Assembly (NCBI GenBank): GCA_002471575.1
Contig: DKQG01000035.1
Coordinates: forward strand, 1,380-15,279
Direction: 5' to 3'
Source of the DNA: Alphaproteobacteria bacterium UBA7314
Lineage (GTDB): Bacteria; Pseudomonadota; Alphaproteobacteria; MPNO01; UBA830
Length of the DNA stretch: 13,900 nucleotides
Both the position numbers and the translations under genes were made by a program. Of this stretch, positions 9,059 through 13,900 are shown one piece after another (positions within the stretch are counted from its first letter, which is position 1; each line of letters starts with the position of its first letter). A model generated the notes under the pieces. That model saw only the letters and a list, made by a program, of their open reading frames with translations, ran no database searches and had not been told where the DNA came from.

Positions 9059-9511
9059 ATGGCGCAATTGGATTGGGCAAAGGAACATGTCGAGCGATAC
9101 CGAGCCTCCAAAGGGGCGGATGGCCATATCTGGACCGGGTTCGATGGAAATGGCAACTTCCCCTGCCTGTTGCTCACGACTACAGGGCGCACTTCAGGGC
9201 AGGCGCGCACGACTCCGCTGATCTATGGCCGTGACAGCGACAATTTTATCGTGATCGGCTCTCAAGGCGGGCGGCCGAAACACCCAAACTGGTATTTCAA
9301 TCTTCAAGCTGATCCCCGAGTTGCGGTGCAGATCAAGGACGACTTGTTCGAAGCGAAGGCGCGGACAGCCAACCCGGAAGAACGTGCCCGCCTTTGGCCC
9401 ATGATGGCGGAGATTTATCCGCCCTATGACGAGTATCAGGAAAAAGCTGGAAACGGGCGCGTAATACCTGTGGTCGTTTTGACCCGGGTCCAACTCTGCA
9501 AGGCGATTTGA
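9059..9511 (+). CDS. DDN-like nitroreductase-family deazaflavin (F420)-dependent oxidoreductase
   Basis: A 150-residue split-beta-barrel protein of the F420H2-dependent quinone reductase / deazaflavin nitroreductase family. Family marks are LLLTTTGRTSGQARTTPLIY (about residues 37-56, the 'TTGRKSG..R..PL' signature) and IGSQGGRPKHPNWYFNLQAD (about 66-85), followed by EARTA-type strand and a helix rich in acidic residues. Relatives reduce quinones or nitro compounds with F420H2, but proteins in Proteobacteria are mostly untested and may use another flavin. The ATG at 9059 has a GGGAGGA site about five bases upstream. It is divergent from the GMC gene and convergent with the epimerase gene, whose stop lies 15 bases away with no terminator between. 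Confidence 0.87.
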   Translation: MAQLDWAKEHVERYRASKGADGHIWTGFDGNGNFPCLLLTTTGRTSGQARTTPLIYGRDSDNFIVIGSQGGRPKHPNWYFNLQADPRVAVQIKDDLFEAKARTANPEERARLWPMMAEIYPPYDEYQEKAGNGRVIPVVVLTRVQLCKAI

Positions 9512-9526
9512 TGCCGCCCTGTTGTT

Positions 9527-10555
9527 TCAAGTTGCGAACAGAAATTTGTTGTCCTCAACCCATTTTACCAGTTTTAGGACGCCTTCTTCCACGCTAACTT
9601 TTGGCACCCAACCTGTCACTGACGTCGCCTTGCCGATATCAGAGATGTAAACAGGCTGGTCACCTACGCGCGCTTGCCCAAACTCAATAGGTATTTTGCG
9701 TCCGAGCACCGATTCGATCAATTTGAGCAATTGCAGGAGCGAAACGGCCCGTTCCGCGCCGCCACCGATATTCAATACTTCACCACGATACGCATTAATG
9801 TTATCAGAGATCATGAGGAAAAAATCGACCAAATCGTCGATATAAAGTATGTCACGGACCTGCTTTCCCGTCCCGTACAGGGTTAGTGATCTGCCGGTAA
9901 CGGCGGCAATGACGAACCAGGCAACCCAACCCTGATCCTCTATGCCGAATTGTCGGGTACCATAGATGCAGCTTTGGCGCAGCACCAACGTCGATAACCC
10001 GTACGAACGGCCGTAATCCATCACGTACTGATCGGCGGCCCCTTTGGAACAGCCGTAAGGCGAGTGAAAGTCGAGCTCTCGATCTTCCGCAATCCCCACA
10101 GGCAGATCTGGAAAATAGTACCGATCATCTGTTTCTCGGACCTCTAGGTCTTCCAGCCCGCCGTAAACCTTGTTGGTGGACACGAATACGAAACCGGGTC
10201 GATGAGAGGACCCACGTACCGCCTCTAGAAGGTTCAACGTACCGAGCGCATTCACTTCGAAATCTCGCATCGGATCCTGCACCGATGTCGTAACGGCGAC
10301 TTGCCCGGCGAGATGAAAAATCACGTCCGATTTTTCTGTAAACGACTGCAAATGGGGATTTGTGGATGAGATATCGATTTCCATGAAATCGATTCCAGTA
10401 GGATATCTCTCGTTAAGCCAAGTCAGATTTCTACCTGCTCCGGGCCGTGAGAGGTCGTCCAAAATCACAACTGAGTTCCCAGAGGCAAGCACTCGGTCGC
10501 AGAAATTCGTCCCTATAAATCCCGCGCCTCCAGTAATGCCGAATGTCTTGGTCAT
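9527..10555 (-). CDS. NAD-dependent epimerase, CDP-paratose 2-epimerase (tyvelose epimerase)-like
   Basis: A 342-residue extended short-chain dehydrogenase acting on a nucleotide sugar. It has the NAD motif GITGGAGFIGTNF (Gly9-Gly15), the DDLSRPGAGRNLTWL stretch typical of CDP-paratose 2-epimerases, HLAGQVAVTTSVQDP near 81-94, and the catalytic set Thr127 (STNKVYGG), Tyr167 and Lys171 in HSPYGCSKGAADQY. RQSCIYGTRQFGIEDQGWVAW is also the form seen in tyvelose epimerases, as opposed to GalE. The substrate is therefore inferred as CDP-paratose or a similar CDP/UDP-hexose for cell-surface polysaccharide. No paratose-pathway genes (CDP-glucose synthesis and dehydration) or glycosyltransferases are next to it. 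The ATG at 10555 has only a weak, distant GGAG. Confidence 0.85.
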   Translation of the reverse strand: MTKTFGITGGAGFIGTNFCDRVLASGNSVVILDDLSRPGAGRNLTWLNERYPTGIDFMEIDISSTNPHLQSFTEKSDVIFHLAGQVAVTTSVQDPMRDFEVNALGTLNLLEAVRGSSHRPGFVFVSTNKVYGGLEDLEVRETDDRYYFPDLPVGIAEDRELDFHSPYGCSKGAADQYVMDYGRSYGLSTLVLRQSCIYGTRQFGIEDQGWVAWFVIAAVTGRSLTLYGTGKQVRDILYIDDLVDFFLMISDNINAYRGEVLNIGGGAERAVSLLQLLKLIESVLGRKIPIEFGQARVGDQPVYISDIGKATSVTGWVPKVSVEEGVLKLVKWVEDNKFLFAT

Positions 10556-10952
10556 GCTATGTGCCGTCCCGCTCCTACAAATCCCTTGAGATCACGATGC
10601 GCCTTGCTCATATCTATCAGTCACACCTGACTGTTTGTGTCGTCAGACTCATTCCGTCTTTGCTTGTTGCATGTGTACACATCACCCCCTGCCTCCGATC
10701 AAAAACCTCGGCCTTGGAAGAGCCGAACACCTCCGACAATTGTCTCCATCCAGCACCGTCAGCCTAAATTCGCATTACCAAACCACGCGTGATATTACGC
10801 GTAAATAAACGATGACAATGAGAACTGCGCTGCATACCGGTAAGGCTTTGTAAAGTCCAACCCCCCCTCTTGAAGCCGTACCTGACGAAAGGCTTATGCC
10901 AATTGCTTAGACCGCCAGAGATATATAGCAGACACAAGCGGAGGATGCGCTA
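10556..10952. other. Divergent intergenic gap between the epimerase and the BASS transporter
   Basis: No gene is supported. The gap should hold promoters for both divergent genes. It contains a run of seven C at 10861-10867 and a weak TTGAAG (10870-10875) with a 17-base spacer before CTTATG, too poor to call as a promoter. The only long open frame (10543-10767, plus) overlaps the epimerase start and lacks a ribosome site. Confidence 0.35.
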
Positions 10953-11801
10953 ATGGGCGTCGTTGCCGAAGTTTTTCTGCCAGTGGCACTGGCTTTCATC
11001 ATGTTCGCTTTGGGACTTGGGCTAACATTCGGCGACTTCGCACGGGTCGCGAAGCAGCCGAGGGACTTTCTCGTGGGCGCGGTGTCTCAGCTGATCTTGC
11101 TGCCGATCGTCGCCTTCATCTTGGTCAGCATCTGGCCTCTCAATCCCGAAATCGCCCTTGGCGTGATGATAATCGCTGCAGCGCCGGGGGGCGTAACGTC
11201 CAATATCCTTACCGCCTTTGCGCGCGGCGATGTCGCCTTGTCAATTTCTCTGACGGCGGTGATCAGCTTAGTTTGCGTAGCTACGATCCCACTGATCGTC
11301 GTGTTCGCCCACTCCCAGCTCATCGGCGGCAATGTTGGTGATATATCGGTCGCCAAAACCGCGATCAGCGTTTTCTTCATCGTGACAGTGCCGGTGCTCA
11401 TCGGCCTCTTGGTGCGGCGCTTCGCGCAACCTTTTGCCACCCGTTTCGAGCCTTGGACAAACCGCATGTCGACTGCGCTCTTCGTGATAGTGTTAGTCGG
11501 CGCAATCTTCCAGCAGCGCAATAACATCATTCCCTACTTTGCGGAGGCAGGGTTTGTCACGCTTGTACTAAACGTTTTGATGATGTTGCTGGCCTACACT
11601 ATCGCCAGAGCATTCGCCTCAGGCATCCCTCAACAGGCCGCAATATCGATCGAATGCGGGCTTCAGAACGGCACTTTGGCCATAGCAATTTCGACGTTAT
11701 TGTTCGGGGGAGGTCTGATATCGGTCCCTGCGGCGACTTACAGCCTTATAATGCTCTCTACCGCTCTGATATTTATTATTATTTTACGCCGGGGCACTTA
11801 A
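10953..11801 (+). CDS. Bile acid:sodium symporter family (BASS) transporter
   Basis: A 282-residue inner-membrane protein with about eight to nine hydrophobic segments spread over its whole length. It carries the two BASS hallmarks: IIAAAPGGVTSNILTAFARGD near 72-92 and IECGLQNGTLAIAISTLLF near 230-248, which in structural work on the family surround the crossed helices that bind sodium and substrate. The N-terminal segment MFALGLGLTFGDF is also typical. Bacterial members import organic acids such as pantoate, pyruvate-like acids or sulfonates with sodium; bile acid itself is not implied. The ATG at 10953 has GGAGG eight bases upstream. It is a single gene, with no terminator evident behind it and no linked catabolic gene to show the substrate. 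Confidence 0.9.
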   Translation: MGVVAEVFLPVALAFIMFALGLGLTFGDFARVAKQPRDFLVGAVSQLILLPIVAFILVSIWPLNPEIALGVMIIAAAPGGVTSNILTAFARGDVALSISLTAVISLVCVATIPLIVVFAHSQLIGGNVGDISVAKTAISVFFIVTVPVLIGLLVRRFAQPFATRFEPWTNRMSTALFVIVLVGAIFQQRNNIIPYFAEAGFVTLVLNVLMMLLAYTIARAFASGIPQQAAISIECGLQNGTLAIAISTLLFGGGLISVPAATYSLIMLSTALIFIIILRRGT

Positions 11802-11915
11802 TTTAAGGTAGCCGCGTAAGTGTCGCGCGATGCCGCAATGTGTTAGATGGCATAAGGCAACCTAGATCAAAAAAACTAACTGATTTTCTCAAAATACCTG
11901 ACTAAATAGACGGTC

Positions 11916-12326
11916 TCAGTAGTAATCCTTCATCTGGGCGATTTCGTATTCGACGTCCAGTGCCTTTTCCGCTTTGCGGATCGTCCGCCAGGCTTCCTGC
12001 CAGGCCTCGAAAACCTGTTTCTGACGCTCCCGGGTGGCGCGGATGTGCGGCGTCATGCCCCGGCGCGGTGGCGGTGGTGGCTTGTAGGTCGCACCCTCCG
12101 GAATGCCGAGCTCGGTCAGCGCACGACAGAGCAGTTCGTACTGGTTTTTCTGCACCCGGTAATCACCGGAATTGAACACGATTTCTAGCTCTCGGCTGCC
12201 GCCTTCGGTGGCAAGCTCAAAAACTGACCGGTCGCCAGAAAAATCCTCACACAAGACACCGTCGATAGAGCACAACTGTTCCACGACCCTTGGCAGCCCT
12301 TGGTCCTTTATCTTTACCTGCGCCAT
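11916..12326 (-). CDS. Protein of unknown function, 136 residues
   Basis: I do not recognise a family. The product has an N-terminal mixed alpha/beta part (MAQVKIKDQGLPRVVEQLCS, then RELEIVFNSGDYRVQKNQYE), a five-proline linker with two arginines near residues 83-89, and a charged C-terminal helix (RATRERQKQVFEAWQEAWRT, KAEKALDVEYE) likely to be alpha-helical or coiled. It has no signal peptide or membrane segment, so it is probably cytoplasmic. The ATG at 12326 has GGGA seven bases upstream, a modest site. Third positions are GC-rich, like the core genes and unlike the AT-rich segment that begins just to its right. Coding is likely from length, composition and lack of a better frame; function is open. 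Confidence 0.65.
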   Translation of the reverse strand: MAQVKIKDQGLPRVVEQLCSIDGVLCEDFSGDRSVFELATEGGSRELEIVFNSGDYRVQKNQYELLCRALTELGIPEGATYKPPPPPRRGMTPHIRATRERQKQVFEAWQEAWRTIRKAEKALDVEYEIAQMKDYY

Positions 12327-12508
12327 TCAGGAGTCCCGATGGTTGTCTACGCCCGTCACATACCTCATTGACGCCTAGCCGTACACTGAAACGCGGGTTG
12401 GTTGGATACCGGCTACTGATGACCACCACTAGATTCAGGCACCATTGGCCGCCGCTTCAAGGCGCAGGACTGATAAGGCGGCAGAGAAATAGATATTTAA
12501 TGGTTACT

Positions 12509-13003
12509 TTAATATAAGAGCTGAGAAAGTTCGTCCCGCACTTTTTGATCATTAACAAAGTAGTATACTTCCTTCAAAGGGCCATTTTTATAAAACCATA
12601 TAATATTATTCCATCGATCGAAGCGGTATGATTCAACATCCGATTCTTCATGTACCTTCTCTTTATTTCGTATTGCAAAATACTCGAAGGCACTTAGCGG
12701 CTCATTTTTAAAAATTGGTGTGAAGTTCTCCATCACATCAACCATAACCCACTTTTTATAATTACTGGAGTAATATTCCAAGAATACATGGTTAGCGACT
12801 AAGCTGCTTGGCTTAGATGCGATACGTAGAAGACGTGTCGAGAGCCCCATATCACGCAACAATGCAACAGTAGCCTCTGAAGCAGTCCCGCAATAAGTCC
12901 GTCGGCTTGCAACTCCCAACAAAAAATTCTCTGGAAATCGCTCTTTTTCTGGCAGCCCAGAAAGGAAATCTGTATCTAGTGGTTTTTCAAATCTATTTTT
13001 CAA
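12509..13003 (-). CDS. Transglutaminase-like domain, C-terminal part of a frameshifted gene
   Basis: This frame carries a transglutaminase/protease-like core with all three catalytic residues in order: Cys in RRTYCGTASEATVALLRDMG, His in NHVFLEYYSSNYKKW, and Asp in KKWVMVDVM. Such domains cleave or cross-link peptides or modify glycans, often at the cell envelope. As it stands it would start with a TTG overlapping the stop of the frame to its right, with no ribosome site. Reading further upstream in the same frame gives LPTYLKNRFEK, a natural continuation of IRDLIY from 13000-13416. I therefore read both as one roughly 300-residue membrane-anchored protein broken near 13005-13015. The DNA is much AT-richer than the rest of the window. 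Confidence 0.6.
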   Translation of the reverse strand: MKNRFEKPLDTDFLSGLPEKERFPENFLLGVASRRTYCGTASEATVALLRDMGLSTRLLRIASKPSSLVANHVFLEYYSSNYKKWVMVDVMENFTPIFKNEPLSAFEYFAIRNKEKVHEESDVESYRFDRWNNIIWFYKNGPLKEVYYFVNDQKVRDELSQLLY

Positions 13004-13416
13004 ATATGTCGGTAAATGAGATCACGAATAGATACAACTGCACTAAACTCACTCTGGTAGTTATTGTTCTTTATTTTATTATATAAAATCATCAAATTTT
13101 TATATTTTTGTATATCATTTTCTTGAAATTTTAACTGAATTCTAATATTCAAATTTTCCTCAAAATTTGGGTATAAACCTCTGTCATCATCATATTTAAT
13201 ATTTACTATTATATCTCGATAGCGTTCACTGTCAGGAATCAAAATGATATCTTCAACTACAAATGTTCTATTTATGTAGGGACCATCTTGTACGAAGTAT
13301 TCATAAAAGTTTATAAAGTTGTGTTTCTTCAAGAAACCAACGAGGCATACCACCATAACAAATGTGGCCGCCAACAAAGTAACCGTAAATTTTTTGCGGT
13401 TAACTAGGGTGAACAT
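13000..13416 (-). CDS. Membrane-anchored N-terminal part of the frameshifted transglutaminase-like protein
   Basis: A 138-residue product with a short basic N-terminus (MFTLVNRKK), one membrane segment (FTVTLLAATFVMVVCLVGFL), and then an AT-rich-coded external part with many Ile, Asn and Lys, probably periplasmic. It ends in SIRDLIYRHI, the kind of helix that precedes the catalytic Cys region in transglutaminase-like proteins. The next frame (12509-13003) holds that region, with a four-base overlap. I choose the ATG at 13416 because AGGGA lies seven bases upstream; a TTG at 13422 is too close to that site. If the frameshift is real the anchor is made without its catalytic domain; if it is a sequence error this is the first half of one gene. 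Confidence 0.6.
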   Translation of the reverse strand: MFTLVNRKKFTVTLLAATFVMVVCLVGFLKKHNFINFYEYFVQDGPYINRTFVVEDIILIPDSERYRDIIVNIKYDDDRGLYPNFEENLNIRIQLKFQENDIQKYKNLMILYNKIKNNNYQSEFSAVVSIRDLIYRHI

Positions 13417-13609
13417 ACTCAAGTCCCTGCATGAGGTTTGACGTCAAATCATTTAAATCATTATAACGCGGATCGTTTGACGGGGGGGGAGAGGTAACTT
13501 GGTTTGGGGTTTTGCAGGTGGCCCCAGCCTTCGCCATTTTTGTACCTAATTCCAGAATTCTCTGTGTGACTGTTTGTAATTTCTCTCGGCTTCGGGAGTC
13601 CAAACACAT
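13400..13609 (-). CDS. Uncertain small ORF overlapping the anchored-protein start
   Basis: A 69-codon frame starting MCLDSRSREKLQTVTQRILE and ending in NLMQGLEYVHPS, overlapping the next gene start by 17 bases as translationally coupled genes do. It contains an eight-C run (G8 at 13482-13489 on the plus strand) coding for three prolines, a likely place for length variation. No ribosome site precedes the ATG at 13609 or the TTG at 13615, and no family is recognised. A different frame could be the real one. Confidence 0.25.
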   Translation of the reverse strand: MCLDSRSREKLQTVTQRILELGTKMAKAGATCKTPNQVTSPPPSNDPRYNDLNDLTSNLMQGLEYVHPS

Positions 13610-13636
13610 AGCCAATAAAAACCGGGGGAAAATTGT

Positions 13637-13822
13637 GTGCTGAAACGATCACTCACAACTGTGGCGATAATTGGCGCCATCCCCATCATTGAATATTTAA
13701 TCGCTACCTCTATTCTGGCTGATTTAAATTCTGAATTTAAGAACGGGACGGACGTCGAAGCTACCTGCCCACTGCAAAAAGTGATATCGAACCCGGCGCT
13801 TTTCTTGAATGCTCGTACCTGA
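13637..13822 (+). CDS. Uncertain small membrane-protein ORF, 61 residues
   Basis: A GTG-started frame with GGGGGAAA about seven bases upstream. The product begins with a basic MLKRS and a hydrophobic stretch (TTVAIIGAIPIIEYLIATSI) that could be a membrane helix or signal peptide, followed by a polar tail. The ribosome site and the hydrophobic start favour a real small protein; the short length and lack of known relatives argue caution. It converges on the tRNA terminator. Confidence 0.28.
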   Translation: MLKRSLTTVAIIGAIPIIEYLIATSILADLNSEFKNGTDVEATCPLQKVISNPALFLNART

Positions 13823-13835
13823 AGAGGGAAGCCGG

Positions 13836-13872
13836 AAAACAAAAAACCCGCCAACTCATTGAGTTAACGGGT
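13836..13872 (-). terminator. Rho-independent terminator of the tRNA-fMet transcript
   Basis: Read on the minus strand, ACCCGTTAACTC pairs with GAGTTGGCGGGT around an AAT loop, a 12-base-pair stem with two G-T pairs (13846-13872), followed directly by TTTTTGTTTT. It lies 8 bases behind the mature 3' end of the tRNA, as expected for its transcription stop. Confidence 0.85.
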
Positions 13873-13880
13873 GTAATTTT

Positions 13881-13900
13881 TGGTTGCGGGGGCAGGATTT
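13881..13900 (-). tRNA. Initiator tRNA-Met (fMet), 3' end only, cut by window edge
   Basis: The last 20 bases, read on the minus strand, are the end of the T-loop and T-stem, the acceptor strand CCCCGCA, discriminator A and an encoded CCA. A at position 72 before the discriminator A is the initiator hallmark (C1-A72 mismatch), and the bases match known bacterial tRNA-fMet 3' ends. The rest of the gene, including the anticodon, is outside the window, so the identity rests on these bases. Confidence 0.8.

Noticed and set aside
10870..10898. TTGAAG-17-CTTATG as promoter of the BASS transporter gene
   Set aside because: The -10 match is poor, and the nearby TATATA at 10922-10927 has no -35 box at a proper distance.
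12448..12482. GCCGCC/GGCGGC inverted repeat downstream of the transglutaminase-like gene
   Set aside because: A six-base stem with a 23-base loop and no T tract; too weak to call a terminator.
13546..13854. 102-codon minus-strand frame
   Set aside because: Begins inside the tRNA terminator region, has no ribosome site and no recognisable similarity.

Overview
The window reads as chromosomal DNA of an alphaproteobacterium: moderately high GC, GC-rich third codon positions in most genes, and a mix of catabolic oxidoreductases, a CoA-acylating methylmalonate-semialdehyde dehydrogenase, a class II dihydroorotase, a PQQ-type sugar dehydrogenase, a GMC oxidoreductase and an F420-type (DDN-like) oxidoreductase. 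This placement is an inference from gene content; there is no rRNA or other firm phylogenetic marker.

Layout. Positions 1-800 (minus strand) hold a small ABM-fold monooxygenase followed by a zinc-independent MDR-type NADP oxidoreductase that is frameshifted twice and cut by the window edge. Divergent from them, 900-2030 (plus) encodes an exported aldose sugar dehydrogenase. Its 3' end overlaps, tail to tail, a 71-residue N-terminal remnant of an alpha/beta hydrolase that lies directly behind mmsA (2246-3742, minus). After a 470-base gap come pyrC (4217-5260, minus, TTG start) and an alpha/beta hydrolase of the 2,6-dihydropseudooxynicotine-hydrolase type (5620-6729, minus). A GMC oxidoreductase (7206-8912, minus) stands divergent from a DDN-like reductase (9059-9511, plus), which converges on a CDP-paratose 2-epimerase-like SDR (9527-10555, minus). 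A bile-acid:sodium-symporter-family transporter (10953-11801, plus) and a gene of unknown function (11916-12326, minus) follow.

The right end (about 12.5-13.8 kb) is clearly AT-richer and looks acquired. It holds a membrane-anchored transglutaminase-like gene that appears split by a frameshift, plus small uncertain ORFs. It ends against a strong minus-strand terminator and the 3' end of an initiator tRNA-fMet gene that runs off the window.

Most genes are single transcription units in mixed orientation, so no dedicated multi-gene pathway can be read from the window. I did not find a convincing new system. The best leads are the broken transglutaminase in the AT-rich segment beside tRNA-fMet, the orphan tyvelose-type epimerase outside any visible polysaccharide cluster, and two decaying genes (MDR reductase, hydrolase remnant) that suggest local gene turnover.
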